Shown here: positions 6,076-13,124 of the stretch, piece after piece
Position numbering within the stretch: the first letter of the stretch is position 1
Layout of the letters: each line of letters starts with the position of its first letter
IMG/VR virus record: IMGVR_UViG_3300044622_000669
Location: 1 to 21,925 of that record
Direction: 5' to 3' (one strand)
Source of the DNA: a virus
Length of the DNA stretch: 21,925 nucleotides
Program-made: the position numbers and the translations under genes
The notes under the pieces: model-generated
What the model saw: only the letters and a program-made list of their open reading frames with translations
Database searches by the model: none
What the model was told of the DNA's origin: nothing

Positions 6076-6186
6076 TCGGCCAGATGCCTACAAGATCGGC
6101 TGCAGGTCATCAGCGCGTTTGCGTCACCGATATGACCATCTGCCTGAGATGCCAGATATCGATCACCACAGAGCGTCACAGATGCC

Positions 6187-6699
6187 TTACATCGACCAGT
6201 GACCGAGACCGCCGTTGTCGAGCAGATACCGAGCGACACGCAGGTTGCAGTCGAGTGTCAGCAGCAGGTCGATCGAACCACCACAGGTCTTCCGTGTGAC
6301 CGTCTTCCATGATGAGTTGATCTGCAGCAGACCTGAGTCATATGTGCCATTTCGGTTGAGAGTCCAGATGATATTGCCTGCACTATCCCATCGAGCGTTG
6401 ATGGCCTGTGGTCGGCATCGAGATTCACGCCATGCGATATACGAGAACGCTTCGACAGGTAGCAGACCGTGATCAGCAAACGCCTGCTCGAACTGTGGGC
6501 ATCTCTGCGAGTCGTCACTCGACACTCTCGATGGCAGTGGCAGCACTGTCGTCGTAGTCGATGTGAGTACTGCATCTGGTGTCGGCTGAGCGAACACTGT
6601 CGATGTGATCGTCGTCGGTGCTGCGGCGTGCGCAGGTACGAGCAGCAGACATGTGACTGCTGTGATGATCGAGATAGATACTGCTGAGAGTCTTTGCAT
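6187..6699 (-). CDS. Secreted lysozyme/transglycosylase-like protein
   Basis: This 170-residue protein begins with a classical signal peptide (MQRLS, a hydrophobic core ending at LLLVPAHAAA), then a Thr-rich linker to about residue 60. It ends in a lysozyme-like domain: AWRESRC holds the likely catalytic Glu, GLLQIN is the SLT/lysozyme substrate-cleft motif, and a Cys pair follows (KTCGGS, TLDCN). It should be exported and cut host peptidoglycan glycan strands. The ATG at 6699 is preferred, with AGGTGA five bases upstream; a GTG at 6708 is the alternative. It follows the replication initiator, not the holin/endolysin cassette, which is unusual. Confidence 0.78.
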   Translation of the reverse strand: MQRLSAVSISIITAVTCLLLVPAHAAAPTTITSTVFAQPTPDAVLTSTTTTVLPLPSRVSSDDSQRCPQFEQAFADHGLLPVEAFSYIAWRESRCRPQAINARWDSAGNIIWTLNRNGTYDSGLLQINSSWKTVTRKTCGGSIDLLLTLDCNLRVARYLLDNGGLGHWSM

Positions 6700-6704
6700 G
6701 ATGC

Positions 6705-7499
6705 TCACCTGCTTCGGTGTTGGGCACTGATCTGCTTATAGAGATCGAGTGCGGCGGCCTGCTCATCTGGCGGTCTGTGTGATATCGACTCTAGCATCTC
6801 ATCGATCGAGATACCAGTGCGAGCGCATGATGCACCGAACGACATCGCATCATCGATGCGCGGCTCTCGCTTCTGTACTGGCTTCGGTATAGATGTGACT
6901 ACATCGTTCCATCGCTGCTGTGTCAGCCATGTGGCCATATGTGCGCAGTACCGCATCTCGGTGATAGTCATCGCATACTGAGTGATCGCATCGATGATCA
7001 CATCGACTGCAGGTGTCTCTGCATCAGTACACATCTTCTGCCATGCACGCCATGCTGCAGCCTTCGCGACCTTTCGTGGATACTGCTTCCATGCTGTCTC
7101 AAACTGGTCACGAGTAAGTGACGGTTCTTTACGGTTCAGTAAGTAGGTATGCGATGTGTCAGAGTGTGGCCTTTCTACTCTCACAGTGTGGCCTTCCGCA
7201 GTGCTAAGGCCATCGTCAGTGTGGCCTTTCTCTGCGTGACCTAGTAGCCGATACTTCCCGACCTTGCCACGACCTGCACCAGCAGGCTCGACGATCTCGA
7301 TCAGATCATCACGCACCATCTGTGCGATCGACAGCCGCACCCAGTTCACCGAGCAGCGAGCCTTGCGTGCCAGAGTCGTCTGTGATGGCCAGCAGATGCC
7401 TTCATCACTAGCGAAGTCAGCCAGAGCCAGATGCAGCAGCAGACGCTCACCGCGATACGGTGACGACAGCCAGACCTGCGATATCCACTTCACACTCAT
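6705..7499 (-). CDS. Phage replication initiator, winged-helix type
   Basis: A 264-residue protein. Residues 15-72 are a winged helix of the HTH_36/phage-O type (RLLLHLALADFASDEG, WPSQTTLARKARCSVNWVR, LIEIVEPAGAGRGKVGKYRL). A linker of about 90-130 follows, then a helical domain starting FETAWKQYPRKVAKAAAWRAW, a pattern common in phage replisome organisers. It probably binds the origin and recruits host helicase or loader. The start has TAGGGGAACATAG upstream. The linker DNA carries three repeated boxes (7162-7230) and other repeats, so the gene appears to contain its own origin, as lambda O does. No polymerase or helicase is in the window. Confidence 0.78.
   Translation of the reverse strand: MSVKWISQVWLSSPYRGERLLLHLALADFASDEGICWPSQTTLARKARCSVNWVRLSIAQMVRDDLIEIVEPAGAGRGKVGKYRLLGHAEKGHTDDGLSTAEGHTVRVERPHSDTSHTYLLNRKEPSLTRDQFETAWKQYPRKVAKAAAWRAWQKMCTDAETPAVDVIIDAITQYAMTITEMRYCAHMATWLTQQRWNDVVTSIPKPVQKREPRIDDAMSFGASCARTGISIDEMLESISHRPPDEQAAALDLYKQISAQHRSR
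7113..7230 (-). repeat. Iteron-like repeats inside the initiator gene, putative origin
   Basis: Three 14-base boxes on the minus strand read GAAAGGCCACACTG (7230-7217), GGAAGGCCACACTG (7197-7184) and GAAAGGCCACACTC (7175-7162). They are spaced 33 and 22 bases apart, whole helical turns at 11 bases per turn. The third is in a different codon phase, so the match is not a protein repeat. Next to them at 7143-7113 is a second motif: CTTACT, GAACCGT, AAA, GAACCGT, CA, CTTACT. The position, in the linker of the initiator, mirrors lambdoid origins. The origin call is inference. Confidence 0.6.
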
Positions 7500-7521
7500 C
7501 TATGTTCCCCTATCTATCTGA

Positions 7522-7989
7522 TTAGTCGAGATGACCTGTATCGATCGCCAGAGCGACCAAATCTGCGAGCACTGACAGACGCATCACTGCGATGCCATCA
7601 CTCTCACCATCAGGCATACATACCAGCACGAACGGTCGCACATCACCAAATGCTCGATGCGGTTCACTCTGCGCTTCAGCAGACCTGTATCGAGTCACCA
7701 CTGGCGATATCTGTGCACCAGCCTTCACTTCGAGTCGCAGCGCACCACCCCACAGTTCTTCATGTCGAGTGTTTGCACCACCGATACCGAGACGCTTCCG
7801 AGCGACACGCGCCTTCGCATCACCCTTCGCACGATTCCGCTTACCGCGTGCCACAGGGTCGCCACAGCCTTTGACTCGACGCTTCCCATCACGAGACTCA
7901 CGACCGAGAGCACCGAACTTCGGGCACTGCTCACCGAGTGTGCACTTGTCGCGCCGACCCTGACACTCGCCTTTGCGCTCATCAGTCAT
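7522..7989 (-). CDS. PD-(D/E)XK nuclease-like protein, possible resolvase
   Basis: A 155-residue protein. The N-terminal 45 residues hold four Cys (9, 16, 22 and 42), a possible zinc site. A very basic stretch follows (RGKRNRAKGDAKARVARKRLG). The core RHEELWGGALRLEVKAGAQ carries an acidic residue (E76/E77), E87-V-K89 and Q93, the spacing seen in PD-(D/E)XK nucleases including Holliday-junction resolvases. The end is beta-rich (RPFVLVCMPDGESDGIAVM). The ATG at 7989 overlaps the previous gene by 8 bases. It sits in the replication/recombination operon, which fits a junction-processing role; the resolvase assignment is tentative. Confidence 0.65.
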   Translation of the reverse strand: MTDERKGECQGRRDKCTLGEQCPKFGALGRESRDGKRRVKGCGDPVARGKRNRAKGDAKARVARKRLGIGGANTRHEELWGGALRLEVKAGAQISPVVTRYRSAEAQSEPHRAFGDVRPFVLVCMPDGESDGIAVMRLSVLADLVALAIDTGHLD

Positions 7990-8272
7990 GATGCGACCAT
8001 GTGATGATCTCATGCAGCAACTCATATCCACAGATGGTCAGATCAGCAGACGACATCGACGACATGGCATCGATCGCATCTGCGATATCGACACGCAGCA
8101 GGCCGCGATGGTGGTGTGCAGAGATCATCATCATCACGAGCGATCTCGCAGCACGCTCATAGTCGAGCACCTGCTCACTGAGCATGGCGACGAACGCGCC
8201 ACTCGACTCATTGACCGCGATGGGTTCAGCGATATCGTTCCAGTCAGGTAGATCATCATCAGCGACTGGCAT
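7982..8272 (-). CDS. Hypothetical acidic/helical protein
   Basis: A 96-residue protein with an acidic N-terminus (ADDDLPDWNDIAE), then helices with several Met and His (VMMMISAHHHRGLL, MSSMSSADLTICGYELLHEIITW). No motif is recognised. It lies two bases after the WhiB stop and overlaps the next gene by 8 bases, so it is part of the early operon. The function is unknown. Confidence 0.6.
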   Translation of the reverse strand: MPVADDDLPDWNDIAEPIAVNESSGAFVAMLSEQVLDYERAARSLVMMMISAHHHRGLLRVDIADAIDAMSSMSSADLTICGYELLHEIITWSHHD

Positions 8273-8273
8273 A

Positions 8274-8507
8274 CTAGACGCGATTCTTCCGCATCACTCT
8301 GCGCTCTAGTGGTGTATATCCACCGAACATGCCCCACTTATCGTCGGTCGATTCTAAGTCGATCACCATCGCCAGACATTGTTTGCGCACCGCACACATC
8401 GAGCACACTGCTCTCGCTGCTGTGTAGGCATCTGGCTCTCGTGCGTCTCGTGGGAAGAATACTTTCGTATCCATAGAGATACAGTTGGCACGATCGCGCC
8501 ATCTCAT
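8274..8507 (-). CDS. whiB: WhiB-family iron-sulphur regulator
   Basis: A 77-residue protein with the WhiB signature: C9, then C35-x2-C38-x5-C44, which bind a [4Fe-4S] cluster, followed by the glycine-rich turn WGMFGGYT (58-65) and a basic tail (RRVMRKNRV) for DNA contact. WhiB-like proteins bind the primary sigma factor and tune transcription in Actinobacteria; phage versions such as TM4 gp49 repress host whiB2 and can alter superinfection. It is coupled to the nuclease gene upstream (ATGA overlap). Its place in the recombination/replication operon suggests early expression. It is the best single indicator of an actinobacterial host. Confidence 0.93.
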   Translation of the reverse strand: MRWRDRANCISMDTKVFFPRDAREPDAYTAARAVCSMCAVRKQCLAMVIDLESTDDKWGMFGGYTPLERRVMRKNRV

Positions 8508-8962
8508 GCGATCAGTGTGTTGATATCACTGAGTGGCAGGAATCGATCGGCTGTGAAGAAGCACATCGACTCATCACGCATGATCACATCTCGGTGTGTC
8601 GTCGCTCGATCATTGACTCGTCGAGTCTCAATGCGATATCTCTCATCTCTGAGATCGAGCAGGAAGTCATCGTCACTACATGCGACCATGATGATCGGTA
8701 CGATCATGCGCAGACCTGCTGCAGTTTGCAGTCGAGCCACTTTGATAGTGCTGATCATGTAGTCATGCTGCGCAAAGTAGTCATATGAGTATGTGCGGCA
8801 TTTGATCTCTAGCACTGCCTTTGGGTTGCGGTACTCACTGAGTGTGCGATCGTAGTGTTGATACATCTGACCGCTCTCGATCTGACCGCGCCAGTGTTCT
8901 CTCAGTCGATCGACTGCTGCCTGCTCACGCTGCCGATCTGTCGATGTCTCGAATGTTCTCAT
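8504..8962 (-). CDS. PD-(D/E)XK nuclease-like protein
   Basis: A 152-residue protein. D38 in HYDRT, then E52-I-K54 in AVLEIKCR, gives the D..ExK catalytic pattern of PD-(D/E)XK enzymes, followed by a helix (YMISTIKVARLQTAAG) and the strand RMIVPIIMVACSDDDF that completes the fold. The long N-terminal helix is charged. It lies directly behind the annealing protein (ATG two bases after the stop) and before WhiB, so a role in processing recombination or replication intermediates is likely. Whether it cuts junctions, flaps or ends cannot be told. Confidence 0.7.
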   Translation of the reverse strand: MRTFETSTDRQREQAAVDRLREHWRGQIESGQMYQHYDRTLSEYRNPKAVLEIKCRTYSYDYFAQHDYMISTIKVARLQTAAGLRMIVPIIMVACSDDDFLLDLRDERYRIETRRVNDRATTHRDVIMRDESMCFFTADRFLPLSDINTLIA

Positions 8963-8963
8963 G

Positions 8964-9668
8964 TCACACTTCCATCAGTTTCGATATCAGTGATGATGCT
9001 TCCTTGCTCGTGATCGATGTCATCGACTCGACCTGTCGCTGCAGTGCATGAGTAGCGAACTCTGGCAGATCGGCCACAGACTTCTCACGAGCCAACTTCT
9101 GTATCAGACCCATCTGCTTCTGCGACGCGATAGCAGCCAGTGATCGCACACGCTCACGCTGTGGCTCTGGTGTAGGCATATCGACGACAGTCGCACCGAA
9201 CGCTTCAGCGATCTCTGCAGGTGTCAGTGTCTGAGTGTCATCAGCAGCAGGCACAGGCTTCGCTCTGCTACCCAGTGCAGCACGACCCTTCGCAGGGTGA
9301 TCATCAGATGATCTATCCATCTGACGATTGACCACTTCGTTTGCTGATGCGATGTGTGGCTCATCTACTGCGAGAGCAGCCATGATCGCACGACCCCATG
9401 CAGAAGTTTCAGCGTTCATCACTTCACTGTCACGAGTGAAGTTCGTGCGACCCATCACAGGCTCTGCAGCACATGCGATCGCAGGCATCTGATCATCTGG
9501 TGTGCGATAGCACGCTGCTGTATAGACGATGAACTCGCGGCCGCCGATATCGACGATGCGGAATGGCTGAGCAGGGTCTGCAGGTCGCAGTACCGCTTCA
9601 GGGTGCTTGGCTCTGAGTTGTCTGATGCGCTGTGCAACATCGACATAGCCTTCGAGTGAGTATGACAT
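8964..9668 (-). CDS. Single-strand annealing protein (ERF/Rad52-like), putative
   Basis: A 234-residue protein. The N-terminal domain (YVDVAQRIRQLRAKHPEAVL..., then strands FRIVDI and REFIVYTAACYR) ends with SEVMNAETSAWGRAIMAAL (81-99), matching the 'ETSAxGRA' motif common in ERF/Rad52-like phage annealing proteins. A low-complexity linker follows, and the C-terminus SQKQMGLIQKL...TSKEASSLISKL is a tail often seen on such proteins. It would coat ssDNA made by the neighbouring exonuclease and anneal homologous strands. GAAGGGAATATAG lies just upstream of the ATG, two bases after the exonuclease stop. The specific family is moderately certain. Confidence 0.72.
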   Translation of the reverse strand: MSYSLEGYVDVAQRIRQLRAKHPEAVLRPADPAQPFRIVDIGGREFIVYTAACYRTPDDQMPAIACAAEPVMGRTNFTRDSEVMNAETSAWGRAIMAALAVDEPHIASANEVVNRQMDRSSDDHPAKGRAALGSRAKPVPAADDTQTLTPAEIAEAFGATVVDMPTPEPQRERVRSLAAIASQKQMGLIQKLAREKSVADLPEFATHALQRQVESMTSITSKEASSLISKLMEV

Positions 9669-9670
9669 GT

Positions 9671-10630
9671 CTATATTCCCTTCGGTTTGACAGTGCGCAT
9701 GACACGCACTGGTGCTGATTGTGTTGTGTACTGTGCCACCAGATCAGGCTGATCTGATCGCAGAGACTTGAGATCGACTGACTCACGACCTGCCTGCTCA
9801 CGCCATGTGATGACAGTGCGACCATCGATGCGGCCTTCATCTGCGTCGAGTAGCAGCCGAGCGAGATGATCTTTGGCAGCCTGCTCGATGGTGTCTGCCT
9901 GCTTCTTTAGTGCTCGTGCTTCTTCGAGATCGCGCACCCAGTCGATAGCGTCTGGTGGTAGATCAGTCGCTCGACGCTCGATGCGCCACAGCGATGCGAT
10001 CTGGTCTGCACTCATCTGATCGATCAGGCCATCAGGCTGCACGCCTGCATCTACTGATGCACAGAATATCTCGGCCTGCTCTGCGAGCATATCCATCGCC
10101 TGATTGTTCTTCGGTACTTCCATAGTGCTGATGCGCATATCACGATCGAGCACACACAGCCATGCGTCTGCACCTGTCACATACTGCTGTGCATATATCT
10201 GCCACAGGTACTCTGGTGGCACATCGGCCAGTGACGAGATCGAATATTTGCGTGTCGTCTTGATCTCACCGATCAGCACAGGCTGCGACTGCGTGATGGC
10301 AGTACCTGCATCGACAGCATCAAGTGTCACAGTCCAGCGACCAGATCGATACATGATGTCAGGTGTGACGAGCGGTATGTCGAGTCGTCGTGATAGCACA
10401 GTGACGAGTGCAGGCTCTAGATCATTGCCGACCTGCATCGCTGCTGTCGGTGAACTGATCGTCGGCTCGGTGCTCTTCCGATACCACAGATCAGCCTGTG
10501 ACATGAACGCTGACGAGTCCATCAGTGCAGGTGCTTCACTGCCACCCAGTGTGCAGAGACCATTCTCGTCTCGGTGTCTTATCTTCAGCCAGTCATATGT
10601 TCCATGAGTGGGTTTCTCGATGATGATCAT
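9671..10630 (-). CDS. YqaJ-type recombination exonuclease
   Basis: A 319-residue protein of the YqaJ/lambda-exonuclease branch of PD-(D/E)XK nucleases. Visible motifs are LGGSEAPALM (28-37), GNDLEPAL with E72, D104-A-V-D107 as the metal-binding Asp, E122-I-K124 in VLIGEIKTT, and Q144-IYAQQY (QxxxY). The helical C-terminal part (DLEEARALKKQADTIEQAAKDHL...) is typical of phage YqaJ proteins. It degrades dsDNA ends 5' to 3' and hands the ssDNA to the annealing protein encoded next. The ATG at 10630 is chosen because AAGGGAACAC precedes it; an earlier in-frame ATG lies in the leader palindrome region. It is the first gene of the early operon. Confidence 0.87.
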   Translation of the reverse strand: MIIIEKPTHGTYDWLKIRHRDENGLCTLGGSEAPALMDSSAFMSQADLWYRKSTEPTISSPTAAMQVGNDLEPALVTVLSRRLDIPLVTPDIMYRSGRWTVTLDAVDAGTAITQSQPVLIGEIKTTRKYSISSLADVPPEYLWQIYAQQYVTGADAWLCVLDRDMRISTMEVPKNNQAMDMLAEQAEIFCASVDAGVQPDGLIDQMSADQIASLWRIERRATDLPPDAIDWVRDLEEARALKKQADTIEQAAKDHLARLLLDADEGRIDGRTVITWREQAGRESVDLKSLRSDQPDLVAQYTTQSAPVRVMRTVKPKGI

Positions 10631-10649
10631 GTGCAGTGTTCCCTTCATT

Positions 10650-10667
10650 AGATGTGTATTTACATCT
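10650..10667 (-). promoter_or_regulatory. Leader palindrome before the exonuclease gene
   Basis: AGATGT-AAATAC-ACATCT is a perfect 6-bp inverted repeat ending 19 bases before the exonuclease ATG, the same distance class as the hairpins of cassettes A and B. A weak promoter may precede it (CTAACA, 17 bases, TACACC), but the match is poor. It may be an operator or a 5' mRNA hairpin controlling the early operon. Confidence 0.45.
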
Positions 10668-10720
10668 TGCACTAAGGGTGTACCACAGTTGTGTGATGGT
10701 GTTAGTCATCTGAGTAAAGT

Positions 10721-10761
10721 GGCTGCGACTGGCCGATCGGTGAACCAGACCAGTCACAGCC
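10721..10761 (-). terminator. Strong hairpin between late and early operons
   Basis: Two 12-base arms (10761-10750 and 10732-10721) pair along their full length with a single G-U pair, around a 17-base loop. The hairpin begins 3 bases after the stop of the 126-residue gene. There is no clear U-tract, which is common for actinobacterial terminators. Its position at the junction of the late and recombination units supports transcription termination. Confidence 0.6.
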
Positions 10762-10763
10762 TG

Positions 10764-11144
10764 TCAGTCGGTTGGGAAGGGGAAGACCGAACCAACTGAA
10801 CTATCAGACAATACTGTGACCTGCGTGATCATGGCAACAGGTATGGCGAGCAGATGATCGAGCATCGCATCATCAGTGACTGACTGTGCGATCACCACAT
10901 GACCAGTCTTTGCACCAGATATCAGATACCCCACAGAGCACACCACACATGGCACATCTTCGATCTCATCGACAGACTGCCACCCAGTGCCGACGCTGTG
11001 AGCGTCGAGCCATCTGACATGCACCAGAGACTCGATGCGATCAGTCGTCATCATCGACCCCACGATCACCGCAGATTGGGTGCGGCTGTATTGGCTCATC
11101 GCATCTACATGGCGGCCGTCTAGCACCGACGAGATACATCTCAC
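10764..11144 (-). CDS. Conserved-type phage hypothetical protein
   Basis: A 126-residue protein starting at a GTG that overlaps the phosphoesterase TGA (GTGA). The core VHVRWLDAHSVGTGWQSVDE, then PCVVCSVGYLISG, HVVIAQSV and AIPVAMITQVTVL follows a pattern I associate with small phage proteins of unknown function (W.D, GW, VGYL, I-P, then a final strand). It is probably all-beta. An internal ATG at 11102 is the alternative start but lacks a ribosome-binding site. It is the last gene before the hairpin. Confidence 0.62.
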   Translation of the reverse strand: MRCISSVLDGRHVDAMSQYSRTQSAVIVGSMMTTDRIESLVHVRWLDAHSVGTGWQSVDEIEDVPCVVCSVGYLISGAKTGHVVIAQSVTDDAMLDHLLAIPVAMITQVTVLSDSSVGSVFPFPTD

Positions 11145-12211
11145 CAGCCTTCGGACTTGCGATCTACACAGAAGATCGGTGCTTGTATCGTGATGCCCTT
11201 CTCAGGTGCGACGATCGCGAGAGCCTGCTGCGGCTGCTCGAAAGAGAAGTTGCTTATGTAGGCATACTCGTCGTATCCCTTCATCGAACCATTGACGACC
11301 ATCGATGGTGATGGCAGATACTGATGCCAGTGACCGAGCCAGAGAGTCTGAAACGATGCGCCTGTGGCAAGGTATCTCTGAGCCTTGCGTGCACGCATGC
11401 GCATGATAGGTGGATAGATGCCACCGATCGAGCCGCCACCCTGTGTCTGATCACCGTGAGTCAGCAGATGATGTGTGTCATAGATCGCGATCAGTGCATC
11501 AGATGACTCTGGTATTTGGAATGTGATACGCCGATCATCAGCGAAGTGACGCTCTAGCATCTTGGCAAGCAGCCAGTCAAAGTTAGTGCGAGCACGCAGT
11601 TTCATTCTTGGCTTGCGAGTTGTGCGACCATGATTACCAGCGACCGCAGCGATGTGCACCTTCTTGAACTCGCCTGCCAGTAGATCAATGGCAGATGCGA
11701 TCTGCTCTGCCCAGTAGAGCAGCGAGCCGAGCATCGTATCTTCGTTCGTCTCTTTCAGTTCTTCATGTATGTCACCACTGAAGATGTCACCGCCGAGCAT
11801 CAGCACCACACCGTCATATTTCATACCTGCTAGGTGATGACGCGCCATCTTGATCACATTCTGTGACCACCGTTTCATGCGCAGTACAGCGATGGTGCGG
11901 TTATATGCGTTGAGACCATCGACTTCTTCTGGCTCGACTATCTCATCGAGATGCAGATCAGACAGCATCAGCACCAGAGTCGCAGCACTGGCTTTCGTCT
12001 TGGCTTGCGGCTGTAGCCACTTGATCGGCTGTATCTTTGCGTTCTCTACCTGCTCGACGACATCGAGTGTGCGACGCACCTGCTCTAACTGTGTGGCGAT
12101 ACGCGCCATCTCACTGATAGCACTGTCACGCTCACGCCTGACCTTCAGTACTTCAGCACGCAGCATCTCGCTGCCATCAGAGACTGCTGATATCTCGTCA
12201 CCGAGACTCAT
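11141..12211 (-). CDS. Calcineurin-like metallophosphoesterase
   Basis: A 356-residue protein. Residues 12-60 form a predicted coiled coil (EMLRAEVLKVRRERDSAISE and on). The rest has all five metallophosphoesterase motifs: SDLH (84-87), GGD (140-142), GNH (192-194), HGD (252-254) and GHWH (293-296), which bind two metal ions. Family members include Mre11/SbcD-like nucleases and phosphodiesterases; phage copies are common, and their substrates are mostly unknown. It overlaps the small HTH-like gene upstream by 4 bases and lies between lysis and recombination genes. A nuclease role in DNA processing is plausible but not shown. Confidence 0.88.
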   Translation of the reverse strand: MSLGDEISAVSDGSEMLRAEVLKVRRERDSAISEMARIATQLEQVRRTLDVVEQVENAKIQPIKWLQPQAKTKASAATLVLMLSDLHLDEIVEPEEVDGLNAYNRTIAVLRMKRWSQNVIKMARHHLAGMKYDGVVLMLGGDIFSGDIHEELKETNEDTMLGSLLYWAEQIASAIDLLAGEFKKVHIAAVAGNHGRTTRKPRMKLRARTNFDWLLAKMLERHFADDRRITFQIPESSDALIAIYDTHHLLTHGDQTQGGGSIGGIYPPIMRMRARKAQRYLATGASFQTLWLGHWHQYLPSPSMVVNGSMKGYDEYAYISNFSFEQPQQALAIVAPEKGITIQAPIFCVDRKSEGW

Positions 12212-12432
12212 CGAAGTGCAGTTCGATAGTTACTGATCACAGACTGTGCGAGAGATATACCGCGTCGAGACAGAGCACGCACGATCGATGACTGTGGTAC
12301 AGAGTGATCATCTAGTGCAGCCTGTAGATCGGCCGCATCTTCTTCTGTCATCGCTTGCATGATCTCATCTAGTCGGTTCTTCCGACCTGACTTGCATCTA
12401 CTCGCGTCGATCTCTTCCCTTAGATTTCCCAT
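12208..12432 (-). CDS. Small HTH-like protein
   Basis: A 74-residue protein. The ATG at 12432 is preferred over one 48 bases upstream because GAAGGGAATATCG precedes it. Residues 40-72 (VPQSSIVRALSRRGISLAQSVISNYRTAL) look like a helix-turn-helix of the type found in small actinophage DNA-binding proteins, after a helical N-terminus (NRLDEIMQAMTEEDAADLQAAL). The start lies 35 bases inside the preceding membrane protein gene, and the stop overlaps the phosphoesterase start. The DNA target is unknown. Confidence 0.62.
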   Translation of the reverse strand: MGNLREEIDASRCKSGRKNRLDEIMQAMTEEDAADLQAALDDHSVPQSSIVRALSRRGISLAQSVISNYRTALR

Positions 12433-12631
12433 CGATATTCCCTTCGTGATGCCAGTCGAGATGTGTATCGACTTTATCACCGATGCGATTCAGCAATCTA
12501 TAGACCGCACTGATCTGATCTGTGACTAGAGCGTGATCGTCACGGTTCTCTCGACGCATACTGGTGATGAGCGCAGCCATGACACCACCTACCGCAGTGA
12601 CTACTGCGACGACGATCGCTGTGTTATCCAC
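12398..12631 (-). CDS. Small membrane-anchored lysis-region protein
   Basis: A 77-residue protein starting with GTG, 8 bases inside the endolysin gene. It has one N-terminal hydrophobic segment (residues 5-24, AIVVAVVTAVGGVMAALITS), then a charged helix (DHALVTDQISAVYRLLNRIGDKVDTHLDWHHEG). An N-terminal anchor with a soluble helix ending near DxHLxWH recurs in phage lysis regions, where such proteins accompany holin and endolysin. Its role, perhaps as holin partner or spanin-like helper, is inferred from position. Confidence 0.65.
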   Translation of the reverse strand: MDNTAIVVAVVTAVGGVMAALITSMRRENRDDHALVTDQISAVYRLLNRIGDKVDTHLDWHHEGNIDGKSKGRDRRE

Positions 12632-13124
12632 CAGCCTGAGCAGCCAGACTCTGCTCGATCAAAGCAAAGGCTGCCTTCATAGCGGCAGCATCATCAGCCA
12701 TCTTCGGTGAGACTTCCACATGCAGCCAGTCGCCTGATGGCGCACCTGACACTGTTGGCTTGTCATACTTCTGCCATGCACCGCGATCACATCGCCATGC
12801 TCTTCCATGCGGCTCAGGGAAATAGTCAATGATCATCTCTAGGCCGATCGCGTCAGCGTGCTGAGTTAGTAGTTTGCACCACTGCATACCAGCAGCACGA
12901 CCACCACCCTTGCCCTTGCCCATCTGCCTATATGACAGATCGACTGCGCGACCAGTCGCGTGCACACTCAGAGATTCCTTTCCCTTCATATTCCTGATGC
13001 CCCAGTCACCGTTATTCCATAGGCCACTACCAGAGAGACGCACTACTTCATCGATCAATACTTTCAGACCAGCACGCCGACCCTTCGCAGCACCATCTGA
13101 GTTCCCTGTGTACTTGCGTGACAT
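12624..13124 (-). CDS. Endolysin, M15-type peptidase
   Basis: A 166-residue protein with the metal-binding pattern of peptidase M15 (D,D-/L,D-carboxypeptidase or endopeptidase): SLSVHATGRAVDLSY gives His55 and Asp62, and GDWLHVEV gives the third ligand His135 with Asp132 nearby. It would cut peptide stems or cross-links of host peptidoglycan. There is no signal peptide and no separate cell-wall-binding domain, so export depends on the holin. The ATG at 13124 overlaps the holin stop as TGATG; a GTG lies one codon earlier. It sits directly behind two small membrane proteins, a standard lysis cassette. Confidence 0.85.
   Translation of the reverse strand: MSRKYTGNSDGAAKGRRAGLKVLIDEVVRLSGSGLWNNGDWGIRNMKGKESLSVHATGRAVDLSYRQMGKGKGGGRAAGMQWCKLLTQHADAIGLEMIIDYFPEPHGRAWRCDRGAWQKYDKPTVSGAPSGDWLHVEVSPKMADDAAAMKAAFALIEQSLAAQAGG

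Noticed and set aside
6009-6239. 76-codon minus-strand frame covering the cassette A promoter
   Set aside because: It begins inside the lysozyme gene, has no ribosome-binding site and runs through the hairpin and promoter; the region reads better as control DNA.
7522-8031. Longer start (8031) for the resolvase-like gene
   Set aside because: The extra 14 residues duplicate the end of the preceding gene in another frame; the ATG at 7989 fits the compact overlap pattern.
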